Source: Hymenobacter roseosalivarius DSM 11622
Lineage (GTDB): Bacteria; Bacteroidota; Bacteroidia; Cytophagales; Hymenobacteraceae
Assembly (NCBI RefSeq): GCF_900176135.1
Contig: NZ_FWWW01000091.1
Coordinates: forward strand, 124,001 to 188,000
DNA: 64,000 nucleotides
Direction: 5' to 3'
The notes under the pieces are model-generated. The model saw only the letters and a program-made list of their open reading frames with translations, was not told the DNA's origin and did not search any database. A program made the position numbers and the translations under genes. Positions 34,501-42,853 of the stretch are shown one piece after another (positions within the stretch are counted from its first letter, which is position 1; each line of letters starts with the position of its first letter).

Positions 34501-34656
34501 GGCCAGAACCTGTTCGTGATTACCGACTACGACGGGTTTGACCCGGAAATAAACACCATAAAGCGGGGAGCCAACCAAGTGCCCTCCGTCGGTATTGACT
34601 ACCTGCCTTACCCTAGTGCCCGTACCTTTACGTTCGGCGTCAACTTCACTCTGTAA
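31570..34656 (+). CDS. SusC/RagA-type TonB-dependent outer membrane transporter
   Basis: This 1028-residue protein imports oligosaccharides through the outer membrane using TonB energy. After a signal peptide (FFLLLFPILSYAQ) come a CarboxypepD-regulatory-like domain (RTISGKVVDAQSSGLPGVTV), a TonB-box/plug region (LNEVVVTGYGTTRKQDLTGA), the SusC signature LYVVDGVPLDG and a beta barrel ending GVNFTL with a terminal hydrophobic residue. The frame opens at the ATG at 31570; the ATG at 31606 is an equally plausible start and the sequence does not decide between them. It forms a pair with SusD 18 bases downstream. Confidence 0.96.
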   Translation: MMSDSHHFTFSLMDNNWYKQCKSVEPSAAIPPGSSQPAWRRVLTFSFFLLLFPILSYAQATRTISGKVVDAQSSGLPGVTVIIPGTTTGTSTGADGTFELTVPEGTTTLSFSSIGYSSQQVDIAGKTSVQVAMQEDTQKLNEVVVTGYGTTRKQDLTGAVAVIGEKEFNKGTFTSPDQLIQGRVSGVQVSNNSGQPGGPATIRIRGNSAVTGSGQPLYVVDGVPLDGRSARPGLVASNDIGSGADSNPLNFLNPDDIETLTVLKDASATAIYGSRAAYGVVLITTKKGKTGAPVLNVGVSGGFSSLLRRPEFLDAGQYREALTYYGVAATNDKGGNVDALDEILRTGYLQNYNVAMSGGGETGRYRLSLGYLDQDGIVSKTGFKKYSANLSTNLQFLESKKLGLDVNIATSQFREQLAPITTDAGFRGSLIGQALQWNPTQSLRNPDGTLFVQAGDVVNPLANQNFYNDNSRVTTILASASPYYKFTDWLEYRVLVSVNYNTGQRRTSIDQRLINFPDVANKGFASISDNELVTQQIVHTLTFNRPVTTDLNLNALLGYEYTNFANKGSNVNAFGNPDVGGFGNFGLDYTNYIQYSAAGARQASSFVDPSSELQSVFGRATLNYKDRYVLTGTLRRDESSKFGPNNRVGYFPSFAVAWDLSQEAFFPAEKLTQLKLRAGYGRTGNQEFPAGSAQFRYTLDNNGAQSPLNDENADLKWQSDAQVNAGIDIGAFNNRLTFTADYFYKTTTDLLFPTTPGEPRPSNAAIRWENLDGKIVNKGVELGLGTTLVSNEQVEVGFNANATFIRNEVSDLVGAPIPTGAINGQGLSGALSQTIRNGLPINAFFLPQFNGLNEQGLSNDFGAIVYAGSPNPRTLLGLSANARYGKLALIANMTGVFGQYIYNNTLNAVGNVGQIGAGKNIAVSTFENPIKEATGNPSAASTRYLEKGDYLKMSNVTLSYTIGNLGSFVKGARVYATGQNLFVITDYDGFDPEINTIKRGANQVPSVGIDYLPYPSARTFTFGVNFTL

Positions 34657-34674
34657 TTCCTAATTTTCCCCACC

Positions 34675-36240
34675 ATGAGATACCCAAAAATTACCTGTGC
34701 GGCCGCCTTTCTGGCTTTGCTGCAGGTGGTCAGTAGCTGTGAGCTGAACGAAACCCTGGAAGGCCAGCTCACGCAGGACCAGATTCCGAGCGGTGACCCA
34801 GCCGCCTTGCTCCAGGGCGTGTATAATTCGCAGCGCGCGCCTATTCAGGGCGTAGCAAACGTATTTGCCCTACAGGAAGTATCTACCGACTCCCGTATCA
34901 TGCCTACCCGCGGGCCCGACTGGGATGACAATGGCAAGTGGCGGCAGCTCTACAACCATACATGGAACGCTAATAATGAGCAGGTGCGCGAAACCTACAC
35001 CCAGCTCAACGGCATTATCTACGCTTCCACCGACCTACTGCGCTTCTCCCCTACCGCGCAGCAGGGGGCCGAAGCCCGGTTTTTGCGGGCCTGGGCCATG
35101 TACTTGGTGCTGGACATCTACGACCAGGTGCTCTATCGGGAGCCAGGCGAAAAATTGAGCGAATTTGCTCGGATCCGCAAGGGAACCGAGGCGCTTGACT
35201 TCATCGTGAGTGAGATTGCCGCTATTCAAAGCGCTCTGCCCGATGCCCCCGTCAGCCGCGCCAACAAGGATGCCGCCCGGGTACTGCTGATGAAGTGCTA
35301 CCTGAACAAAGGCGTGTATGCCAACCGCCAGTCCCCAACCTTCGCTGCGGCGGATATGAATCAGGTAATCCGGCTGGCCGACGAATTAATCAGCAGCGGC
35401 AAGTACTCGTTTACGCCCAACTTCTTCGACAACTTCGCGCCCAACAACGGCGCCATTGGCCGGGAGAACATCTTCACCCAGGAAAACACCTTCGGCAACA
35501 GCGGCGCCACGCGCGACCACTGGAAGTTCGTGTCGCACTATAATATGCGGCCTGTGGACGGCTACAATGGCCCGGCCGCTCCGGCTACGCTCTACGACCT
35601 GTTTGAGGCGAATGATAAGCGCCGGGGCGTGGCCTACGACGTAAGTGGCGGGCCCGCGAACCCTGGCCGGCGCATCAACGTGGGTTTCCTTATTGGTCAG
35701 CAGTACAATCTGGCTACTGACGCGCCGCTCATGACGCGGGGCGGGGCGCCGCTGGCTTTTACCAGGGATATCAACTTGTTTGAAACTGGTCCCGACCTCG
35801 AAGCCAAGGGCATCCGCCCCTTGAAATACCCCGTCGACTATTTAAGCGAGGCCCGAGGGGGCAACGGAGCCGAAAACGACCATGTGAGCTTCCGGCTGGC
35901 CGACGTGCTGCTGATGAAGGCCGAAGCCATCCTGCGGGGCGGCACGCCCACCAGCGCCGGAGCTTTCGGAGCCACGCCGCTGGCCATCGTCAACTCGCTG
36001 CGGACCCATCCCTCGCGCGGCGCCAGCGCCCTGACCTCCCTCACCCTCGACGTAATGCTCGATGAGCGGGGCCGGGAGCTGTACGGCGAGTCGTGGCGGC
36101 GGCAGGACATGATCCGGTTCGGCAAGTTCCTGCAGGCTCGCAAAGACAAGCCCCAGAGCGACCCGAAATACCTGATCTATCCCGTGCCGCAGACCCAGGT
36201 GGATGTAAACCGCAACATCACCCAGAATCCGGGCTATTAA
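34675..36240 (+). CDS. SusD/RagB family glycan-binding lipoprotein
   Basis: SusD lipoproteins sit on SusC at the cell surface and capture the glycan. The signal LALLQVVSSC gives a lipoprotein, and the mature sequence begins ELNETLEGQLTQDQIPSGDP. Family segments include ARFLRAWAMYLVLDIYDQV and the C-terminal RGRELYGESWRRQDMIRFGKF. At 521 residues the length is normal. It is tightly linked to susC (18 bases) and followed by a GC-rich hairpin. Confidence 0.95.
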   Translation: MRYPKITCAAAFLALLQVVSSCELNETLEGQLTQDQIPSGDPAALLQGVYNSQRAPIQGVANVFALQEVSTDSRIMPTRGPDWDDNGKWRQLYNHTWNANNEQVRETYTQLNGIIYASTDLLRFSPTAQQGAEARFLRAWAMYLVLDIYDQVLYREPGEKLSEFARIRKGTEALDFIVSEIAAIQSALPDAPVSRANKDAARVLLMKCYLNKGVYANRQSPTFAAADMNQVIRLADELISSGKYSFTPNFFDNFAPNNGAIGRENIFTQENTFGNSGATRDHWKFVSHYNMRPVDGYNGPAAPATLYDLFEANDKRRGVAYDVSGGPANPGRRINVGFLIGQQYNLATDAPLMTRGGAPLAFTRDINLFETGPDLEAKGIRPLKYPVDYLSEARGGNGAENDHVSFRLADVLLMKAEAILRGGTPTSAGAFGATPLAIVNSLRTHPSRGASALTSLTLDVMLDERGRELYGESWRRQDMIRFGKFLQARKDKPQSDPKYLIYPVPQTQVDVNRNITQNPGY

Positions 36241-36267
36241 TCACTAACGAATAGCCAGTAGCGTACA

Positions 36268-36315
36268 AAACCGGCCGTTGGGTGCTGCTGAACGGCAGCG
36301 GCCAGCGGCCGGTTT
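36268..36315 (+). terminator. Hairpin after susD
   Basis: AAACCGGCCG (36268-36277) pairs with CGGCCGGTTT (36306-36315), with an inner GCTGC-type stem. Only a short T-run follows. It probably ends the susCD transcript and precedes the GH13 relic. Confidence 0.6.
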
Positions 36316-36344
36316 GTGTGCGGCATAGCACCTCAGTAGTCCTT

Positions 36345-36924
36345 ATGAAAATCATCGCGACAAGCTGGGCATGACCAACATCCGCTTTGACCGCATTGAG
36401 GACTACCGCGACGTGGCTACCCTGAACGGCTATCAGCAGGTAAAAAATAAGGGCGGCGACCTGAAAGCCTTTCTAATTACGGCCAAGCGCACGGCCCGTG
36501 ATAACTGCCGGACGCCTTTCCAGTGGGATGCCACTACTAACGCGGGCTTCACGACCGGCACGTCCTGGCTGAAAATAAACCCCAACTATCAGCAGGTGAA
36601 TGCGGCCGCCCAGGAAAAGGACCCCAACTCCGTGCTCAACTATTTCCGCCGGGCCACGGCGGTGCGCCGGCAGCATAAGGCGCTGATATACGGCCAGTAT
36701 GAGCTGCTTGATGAGGCCAATCCGCACATCTACGCCTACACCGCACCCTGGATAAGGAAAAAGTGCTGGTGGTGCTTAACTTCTCCTCGGAGAAGCGCGG
36801 CTGGGCGCTTCCCAACAACCTGAAGCTGGGCGGGCAGCCCTGGCTTAACAATTACCTCACTTTTACTCCGGCCGCGACCCTGGCCCTGCTGCCCTGGCAG
36901 GCCCTAGTGCTGCCTTTGCGCTAG
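36345..36924 (+). pseudogene. C-terminal relic of a GH13 alpha-glucosidase
   Basis: The reading starts abruptly at LGMTNIRFDRIEDYRD and runs through RTPFQWDATTNAGFTTG and DPNSVLNYFRRATAVRR, segments of oligo-1,6-glucosidase/alpha-glucosidase enzymes. The whole N-terminal catalytic barrel is missing. Near 36748, after PHIYAYT, the frame shifts: the next frame continues LDKEKVLVVLNFSSEKRGW and ends PWQALVLPLR with a stop at 36922-36924. So the gene has lost its 5' part and carries a frameshift. The intact neighbours show that an alpha-glucosidase was once part of this locus. Confidence 0.88.
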
Positions 36925-36969
36925 GCCTGGTTTCGCTTAATCAGTTTACATTCCTCCTGCCCCTGTCTA

Positions 36970-39054
36970 ATGTCGAAATTTGCCCCCCGGAAACTGAAAA
37001 AAGCCCCCCACCAGCTGCTGGCTTGTTGGGGCGCGATGCTGTTGCTTTGCCTGACGTTTTTGCCCCCCGCGCTGGCCCAGCCCGACCCGTGGCGCATCAC
37101 GGCCGCCAGCATTGACCCCAGTAACTACTACGGCGTGGCGGTGGCCAACGGGATGATTGGCATCGTGTCTTCGCCCGCCCCGTTTCAGGTCAAAAATGTG
37201 GTGCTGGCCGGGGCCTACGACCAGTACGGCCGGGGGCGGGTGAGCAATTTCCTCAACAGCTTCAACCTGCTGAATATGTACCTGGAAGTGGATGGCCGGC
37301 GGCTCGCGGCCCAGGATGCGACCAACTTCCGCCAGGAGCTGGATATGCGCCGCGCCGCCCTTACCAGCACCTTCGACTACCAGGACAAAGCCACCATCAG
37401 CTACACCTACTATGCCCTGCGCCACCTGCCGTTTACCGTGCTGCTGGACGTGACTATCACGGCCAAAAAAGACCTGGCCCTGACGGCGGCCAGCGTGATG
37501 GAAACCCCGGACGCCCTGCGCGATGCCCAGAACTACTACAACGAGATTGATCGGCCCCACGTCACGCTGAGTTTGCTGACTTCCTCGGCTAAAAGCCCTA
37601 CGGGCAAGCTGCTGCTTTGCGCCTCTAACAGCTTCCTGTTCGGGGAGGCACACGGGCAGGAGCCGCGGGTGATCCATGAGATGTGGGACAACAACATGCA
37701 CCTGATGAAATTCAGTAAAAAGCTGCCGGCCGGACAGACGTATAACTACGCCGTGACCGGTTCGTCCATCACCTCCGCCCACCACGCCGACCCGCTGAAC
37801 GAGGCCGAGCGCCTGACCATTTTCGCCCGCCTCGAAGGCAAAGAGCGCCTGTTGGCTTTTCATACCAAAGCATGGAACGAGCTATGGCAGAGCGACATCC
37901 AGATTACGGGCGATGCGCAGGCCCAGCAGGACGTGCGCAGTATGCTCTACCACCTGTACAGCTTTTCGCGGGCCGGCACCGACTTATCGCCCTCGCCTAT
38001 GGGCTTGTCGGGGCTGGGCTACAACGGCCACGTTTTCTGGGATACCGACGTGTGGATGTTTCCGGTGCTGGCCGTGATGCACCCGGAAATCGCGAAGTCC
38101 CTGATGGAGTACCGCTTCCGGCGGCTGGAGCCGGCCCGGCGCAATGCCTTCGCCCACGGCTACCAGGGTGCCATGTACCCCTGGGAAAGCGCCGATACGG
38201 GCGTGGAGGAAACCCCGGTCTGGGCCCTGAGCGGGCCGTTCGAGCACCATATTTCCGCCTGCGTGGCCCTGGCCGCCTGGCAGTACTACAGCGTGACCCA
38301 GGATAAGGACTGGCTGCGCGAGAAAGGCTACCCCATGCTTTCGGCCACCGCCGACTTCTGGGCCAGCCGCGTGGAGCGCAACGGCCCCGGCCGCTACGAC
38401 ATCAAGAACGTGGTGGCGTCGGATGAGTGGGCCGAAAACGTGGACAACGACGCCTTCACCAATGCCGCCGCCCAGGTAAACCTGCGCAACGCCACCGCCG
38501 CCGCCAAGCTGTTGGGCCTGCGCGCCAACCCCGACTGGCTGCATGTGGCCCAGAACATCCCGATCCTCAAAATGGCCGACGGCGTGACCCAGGAGCACGC
38601 CACCTACAAGGGCGAGGGCATCAAGCAGGGCGATGTGAACCTGCTGGCTTACCCGCTAGGCGTTATCACAGCCCCCGCCCAGATAAAAAAAGACCTGACT
38701 TACTACGAAACCCGCGTGCCCAACGAAGGCACGCCCGCTATGACCCAGGGCATATTTGCCCTGCTCTACGCCCGCCTCGGCGACGCCGGCAAGGCCAGCC
38801 TGTGGTTCAAAGACGCCTATGAGCCCAATCTGCTGCCGCCCTTCCGGGTTATCGCCGAAACCAAGGGAGGTACTAATCCCTATTTCGCCACCGGCGCGGG
38901 GGGTGTTTTGCAGGCCGTGCTCATGGGTTTTGGAGGGCTGAATATTACGCCCACGGGCATCATGCAAAGCAAAACCACCCTGCCCACGGGCTGGCAGTCG
39001 GTGAAGATTACGGGGGTGGGCCCGCAGCGCAAAACGTACTCCGTGGGGCGGTAA
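36970..39054 (+). CDS. Secreted GH65 family glycoside hydrolase
   Basis: GH65 enzymes act on alpha-glucosides such as trehalose, maltose, kojibiose or nigerose. The protein (694 residues) has a signal peptide ending near PPALAQ, a beta-sandwich, and an (alpha/alpha)6 barrel with GHVFWDTDVWMFPVL, GYQGAMYPWESA and the general acid Glu486 in SDEWAENVDNDAFTN. Secretion and the absence of a phosphorylase-type context favour a hydrolase, such as the Flavobacterium kojibiose hydrolase, over a phosphorylase. It is the last gene of the utilisation locus. Exact substrate is unknown. A 12-mer repeat copy lies in the codons just after the start. Confidence 0.88.
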   Translation: MSKFAPRKLKKAPHQLLACWGAMLLLCLTFLPPALAQPDPWRITAASIDPSNYYGVAVANGMIGIVSSPAPFQVKNVVLAGAYDQYGRGRVSNFLNSFNLLNMYLEVDGRRLAAQDATNFRQELDMRRAALTSTFDYQDKATISYTYYALRHLPFTVLLDVTITAKKDLALTAASVMETPDALRDAQNYYNEIDRPHVTLSLLTSSAKSPTGKLLLCASNSFLFGEAHGQEPRVIHEMWDNNMHLMKFSKKLPAGQTYNYAVTGSSITSAHHADPLNEAERLTIFARLEGKERLLAFHTKAWNELWQSDIQITGDAQAQQDVRSMLYHLYSFSRAGTDLSPSPMGLSGLGYNGHVFWDTDVWMFPVLAVMHPEIAKSLMEYRFRRLEPARRNAFAHGYQGAMYPWESADTGVEETPVWALSGPFEHHISACVALAAWQYYSVTQDKDWLREKGYPMLSATADFWASRVERNGPGRYDIKNVVASDEWAENVDNDAFTNAAAQVNLRNATAAAKLLGLRANPDWLHVAQNIPILKMADGVTQEHATYKGEGIKQGDVNLLAYPLGVITAPAQIKKDLTYYETRVPNEGTPAMTQGIFALLYARLGDAGKASLWFKDAYEPNLLPPFRVIAETKGGTNPYFATGAGGVLQAVLMGFGGLNITPTGIMQSKTTLPTGWQSVKITGVGPQRKTYSVGR

Positions 39055-39171
39055 GCCAAGCATACAGGAGCCTCAAGCGCCTGGAAAAGCCCGCCAGTGG
39101 TGCGCGGTTCGTTATTACAGTCGTTGCGGGTTGATAAGGTATTGGTCAGTCCCTCGGCAGACGGCTAACGG

Positions 39172-39681
39172 CTACCACCAGTTTTGCCCCCCGTAGTGCC
39201 ACAGCCAGGCCGTGGCGGCCCACAGGCCCCAGGCTATCAGCCCAAAGACCACCAGCATCCCCACGAGCACCACGGCCAGCAGCCCCTTGCCGCTACCCTG
39301 GTATTTGCCTTCGGCATAGTGGCGGCGCAGCAGGCGCACGTTGCGGTCGTTGGCTTTATAGGCGAAGTCGAAGATGTTGCCCAGCACCGGAATGGCCCCC
39401 ACGATGGTATCGAGCAGGATGTTGAGGGCCATGCGCACCACCAGGCTGCCACTGGCCCCGTGGCGCATCATGGTCAGCAGCAGGGCCCCCGATATGGCCA
39501 TGCTTGTCAGGTCACCCACCACCGGAATCAGGCCCAGGATGGGGTCGAGGCCGAAGCGGAAGCGGGTACCGGGCAGCGTAAACTGGCTGTCCATGAGGCG
39601 GGCCACGCTCTCTACCCAGCGCAGGCGCTGGTCGGCTTCGGGGGGAGTGGCGGCAGAGGTGGGGGGCATTTTGAGGGACAT
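39172..39681 (-). CDS. DUF4112 domain protein
   Basis: The family segment is RWVESVARLMDSQFTLPGTR to FGLDPILGLIPVVGDLTSMA, continuing through IVGAIPVLGNIFDFAYKAND; this is DUF4112. Two or three membrane helices follow. The start is taken as the ATG at 39681, which lies within the first copy-like C6 region; the longer frame to 39774 is not family-like. Function is unknown. Confidence 0.85.
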   Translation of the reverse strand: MSLKMPPTSAATPPEADQRLRWVESVARLMDSQFTLPGTRFRFGLDPILGLIPVVGDLTSMAISGALLLTMMRHGASGSLVVRMALNILLDTIVGAIPVLGNIFDFAYKANDRNVRLLRRHYAEGKYQGSGKGLLAVVLVGMLVVFGLIAWGLWAATAWLWHYGGQNWW

Positions 39682-39823
39682 GGCAGGAGGGGTTTTTGCT
39701 TTAAACGGGAATTGCGGCCCGATAACCAGCCAACATGATTTTTCGGCCTTAAAATTCAACCTTAGCCGGCCCACTCCCCGTTAATCAGGCAGTCAGTTCT
39801 TTCCTGTACCTAAAAACAACGAT

Positions 39824-40813
39824 ATGCAAACGCGCGCACTGGGCCGCTCCGGCCCGTCGGTCTCGGCCCTGGGACTGGGCTGCATGGGAATGTCCGATTT
39901 CTACGGCCAGCGCGACGACGCGCAGAGCACCCGCACCCTGCACCACGCCCTGGACCTGGGCGTCACCTTCTTCGATACGGCCGATATGTATGGCCCTTAT
40001 ATCAATGAGGAGCTGGTGGGCAGCGCCCTGCGCGACCGGCGCGACCAGGCATTTATTGCCACCAAGTTCGGCATTGTGCGCGACCCCAACGACCCCGCCA
40101 AGCGCGGTATAAACGGCCGGCCCGAGTACGTGCGGGCGTCCTGCGAGGGCAGCCTACGCCGCCTGGGCACCGAGCACATCGACCTGTATTATCAGCACCG
40201 CGTCGACCCCAACACGCCCATTGAGGAAACCGTGGGGGCCATGGCCGAACTGGTGCGCGAAGGCAAGGTGCGCCACCTGGGCCTCTCTGAAGCCTCGGCC
40301 GACACGCTGCGCCGGGCCAGCGCCGTGCATCCCATCGCGGCCCTCCAGAGCGAGTACTCGCTCTGGAGCCGTGACCCCGAAGACGGCGTGCTCGCCGCCT
40401 GCCGCGAGCTGGGCATCAGCTTGGTCGCCTACAGCCCTTTGGGCCGGGGCTTCCTGACCGGCCAGATTCAGCGCTTTGAGGACCTGGCCGAGGACGACTA
40501 CCGCCGCCACACGCCCCGCTTTCAGGGCGAAAACTTTCAGCGTAACCTCGATGTGGTAGCCCGCATCAAGGAAATGGCCACCCAGAAAAACTGCACGCCC
40601 GGCCAGCTGGCCCTGGCTTGGGTGCTGGCTCAGGACGATGATATTGTACCCATTCCTGGCACCAAGCGCATCGAATATCTGGAGGAGAACCTGGGCGCGC
40701 TCGACGTGCAGCTATCGGCCGCCGAGCTGGCGCAAATCGAGGAAATTGCCCCCCGCAGCGCCATCGCCGGGCTGCGCTACCCGGAAGCCATGATGGGCAG
40801 CGTGAATGGGTGA
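39824..40813 (+). CDS. Aldo/keto reductase
   Basis: This 329-residue NADPH-dependent reductase has the catalytic tetrad Asp and Tyr in [11 protein letters not shown], Lys in ATKFGI and His in YYQHRVDP, plus the cofactor-binding [17 protein letters not shown] near the end. It resembles the YajO/perakine-reductase branch (AKR12/13-like). Substrates are typically small aldehydes or ketones. It is a single gene divergent from DUF4112 and is followed by a symmetric repeat. Confidence 0.95.
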   Translation: MQTRALGRSGPSVSALGLGCMGMSDFYGQRDDAQSTRTLHHALDLGVTFFDTADMYGPYINEELVGSALRDRRDQAFIATKFGIVRDPNDPAKRGINGRPEYVRASCEGSLRRLGTEHIDLYYQHRVDPNTPIEETVGAMAELVREGKVRHLGLSEASADTLRRASAVHPIAALQSEYSLWSRDPEDGVLAACRELGISLVAYSPLGRGFLTGQIQRFEDLAEDDYRRHTPRFQGENFQRNLDVVARIKEMATQKNCTPGQLALAWVLAQDDDIVPIPGTKRIEYLEENLGALDVQLSAAELAQIEEIAPRSAIAGLRYPEAMMGSVNG

Positions 40814-40817
40814 AGTG

Positions 40818-40887
40818 GTGAAGTGGTGAAATGGTGAAGGGTGAAGTGGAGCGAATTTGTCTCTCTTTCACCATTTTACCACTTCAC
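40818..40887. terminator. 21-bp inverted repeat
   Basis: Bases 40818-40838 match the reverse complement of 40867-40887 at 20 of 21 positions. The arms consist of GTGAAGTGG and GTGAAATGG units, repeated in tandem. It sits between the convergent aldo/keto reductase and DACNV-type genes and probably ends both transcripts. Confidence 0.65.
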
Positions 40888-40897
40888 TAACCTAGCG

Positions 40898-42343
40898 TTA
40901 GCTCACCGGCGGCAGCAAGTCAATTAAGCCGTCTTCGCTGACTACCACGGCCAGCACCGGGTACTGGCTGCTTTCTACGTAGCGTAGGGCCGAGTTATAG
41001 CGTGAGCCGCGGGAGGAGTCGCCTTTGGCCGTTGCCAAGCCGTCGAGGATAACCCCGATGGCGTGGCAGATTCCGTTTTGGTCCACGAGTACGGCCCCGT
41101 CAATATTCGTGACCAGGCGCATGATGGCGGGCGTCATCAGGCGGGGTGCTACCCGGAAACACTGGCGGGTGAGGCGTTGGGCCTCCTGAGCGGCACCCGC
41201 GGAAATTACCAGAATGGTGCCGTTCGACTGGGTGCTGGCTTCCTGGGTGAGTTGCCAGAGATACGCGGTGCCGGTGTCGCGGAGGTCGGGCCACTGCTGG
41301 CGCGCGGCATGGGCGAAATTGGCGGCATCGACGCGGCCCTGGGGTAGGCGGGGTGCGTTCGACACTACCTTCATCATAATGTGGTCGGCGTGCGTTAGCT
41401 CCCAGCTATAGTGTTTGGTGAAGTGCACCATAAACAGCGGCTCGTAGTTCGGGTGCGTTTCCTCTACCAGATAGCCCAAGCCAAAAACATGCGTGGCGTC
41501 CGTTATCAGGGCCGTGTTGTCTTCGCTCAGCTCCAGCAGTTTCCGAATAGAACGATGGTCACGTAGGGTAATAGGCGTTTCCAGGGTCAGAACGGGAACT
41601 ACAGCGGGGTGGTGCCGGCGCGCGACAATCATCAGGCCGATACCCTCGTCGCCCTCGTGTCGCAGCGCGGCCACGCCGTTGCAGGCATCATAGAGGCCGT
41701 AGGTGCCAGCGGCGGCGCGCAGCATGAAGCGCCGGCCGGCCGCGCGCAGCATCTCGTTATAATCGCGGTCGAGGACGGGGTGGGCATCGTCGGAATCCGA
41801 TTCGCGCAGCGCGCGGGCACAATCCTGCAAAAACTCCTGTACCGCCGCGGCCAGCAGGGAGTTGGCGCGGGCCACGATCTTGTCGGGCAGGGCGTAGTAG
41901 CCGTGGTAGGCTTCGGAGGAGAGCTGCAGTACCACCAACACCATATATCCATTAAAGCTGACGGGCAGCGAGCAAAAGGAAACCCGCGGCATGGGCTCGG
42001 GGGGCATTTCGGCCAGGGTTAGCTCAGTGGCCTGGCGGAGCAATTCGTACCAGCGCTGCTTCTCGAAGCGGTCTTGGTCGGTAGGATGCAGGTGATACAC
42101 GACTTCGCGGGGACCCTCGGCCGACTCCAGCGTGGCGGCGCGCACCTTCACTTCCGTAAACTCCGAGCTGGGGTAGCGGTGGTTGGTGGGCTCGATTACG
42201 ACGGCCTGCGGCTCGTCGGGTTCTTTGGCCGAAGCTAGACCAAGTAAAAAAACTTCGGGCTTTAAATTTCTATCCAGCAGATTAAAAACGCCTTCGGCAA
42301 ACAGCTGGGCCGAGACGCGAAACAGACTTTGGTGCTCCCACAT
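40898..42343 (-). CDS. DisA_N/DAC-like sensor protein, DACNV type
   Basis: The C-terminal third resembles the DisA_N diadenylate cyclase fold: DGAVLVDQNG with Asp415, and VILDGLAT, then GSRYNSALRYVESS where true cyclases have RHR. The conserved Arg-His-Arg is replaced by Arg-Tyr-Asn, so ordinary c-di-AMP synthesis is doubtful. Such variant domains (DACNV, DACND, DACNH) were described in studies of nucleotide-based conflict systems. The N-terminal 330 residues have no clear motif. No signal peptide or membrane helix is seen. No effector gene is adjacent. The family assignment is by pattern. Confidence 0.72.
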   Translation of the reverse strand: MWEHQSLFRVSAQLFAEGVFNLLDRNLKPEVFLLGLASAKEPDEPQAVVIEPTNHRYPSSEFTEVKVRAATLESAEGPREVVYHLHPTDQDRFEKQRWYELLRQATELTLAEMPPEPMPRVSFCSLPVSFNGYMVLVVLQLSSEAYHGYYALPDKIVARANSLLAAAVQEFLQDCARALRESDSDDAHPVLDRDYNEMLRAAGRRFMLRAAAGTYGLYDACNGVAALRHEGDEGIGLMIVARRHHPAVVPVLTLETPITLRDHRSIRKLLELSEDNTALITDATHVFGLGYLVEETHPNYEPLFMVHFTKHYSWELTHADHIMMKVVSNAPRLPQGRVDAANFAHAARQQWPDLRDTGTAYLWQLTQEASTQSNGTILVISAGAAQEAQRLTRQCFRVAPRLMTPAIMRLVTNIDGAVLVDQNGICHAIGVILDGLATAKGDSSRGSRYNSALRYVESSQYPVLAVVVSEDGLIDLLPPVS

Positions 42344-42507
42344 AGGGTAAGTTGGGCGGTCAGAAGAAGGGAAGGGCCGGAAAACAGTACGACGTACGCG
42401 AAAAAGCCCCCCAGGGTGGTGGAATAAGACGGCAACATTCCAGCCAGATTAAGGCAACATCCCACTGCCAACATAGTTATAGACATTAGAATGAGGATTG
42501 TTAAGGA

Positions 42508-42538
42508 TTGGGAAACTCTCGCAAACCAAGTATCTTCA
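42508..42538 (+). promoter_or_regulatory. Bacteroidota-type promoter
   Basis: TTGG (42508-42511) and TATCTTCA (42531-42538) are separated by 19 bases, the usual -33/-7 spacing for the Bacteroidota sigma factor. They lie 32 bases before the ATG of the small membrane protein. Confidence 0.5.
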
Positions 42539-42569
42539 CGATACCACTCACCCCATAGCTGCCACCGCC

Positions 42570-42821
42570 ATGTTTGTTGATTTACTGCTGGGCTTTTTGT
42601 GCGCTATGTCGTTCCTGCCCCTTACCACCGGATATTGCGCCCACAGTTACGGCCGCTCGTTCTGGCTGTGGTTTGTCCTGGGCTGGGTGTTACCCATAGT
42701 TTCTTTTTTTCTGCTCTTCGCGCTTATCTGCCGCAAGCAGCTCAACCCCGGCGAATGCCTGCTGGATGAAGCCAAAGCCATTCTGGCCGCGGCCGAGAAA
42801 AATACGGTAGCAAAACAATAA
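42570..42821 (+). CDS. Small membrane protein
   Basis: The 83-residue product has two predicted membrane helices (MFVDLLLGFLCAMSFL and WLWFVLGWVLPIVSFF) and a soluble helical tail (CLLDEAKAILAAAEKN). I start at the ATG at 42570 because the apparent upstream extension runs through the promoter. I do not recognise the family. It lies 32 bases before the AraC regulator and could be cotranscribed. Confidence 0.6.
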   Translation: MFVDLLLGFLCAMSFLPLTTGYCAHSYGRSFWLWFVLGWVLPIVSFFLLFALICRKQLNPGECLLDEAKAILAAAEKNTVAKQ

Positions 42822-42853
42822 AGCCGCGCTGACTATTCGCCGCTGAAACGCCC

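Noticed and set aside
32872-34578. 568-residue open frame on the minus strand opposite susC
   Set aside because: It is an antisense shadow caused by high GC at third codon positions. SusC has full family similarity along its length.
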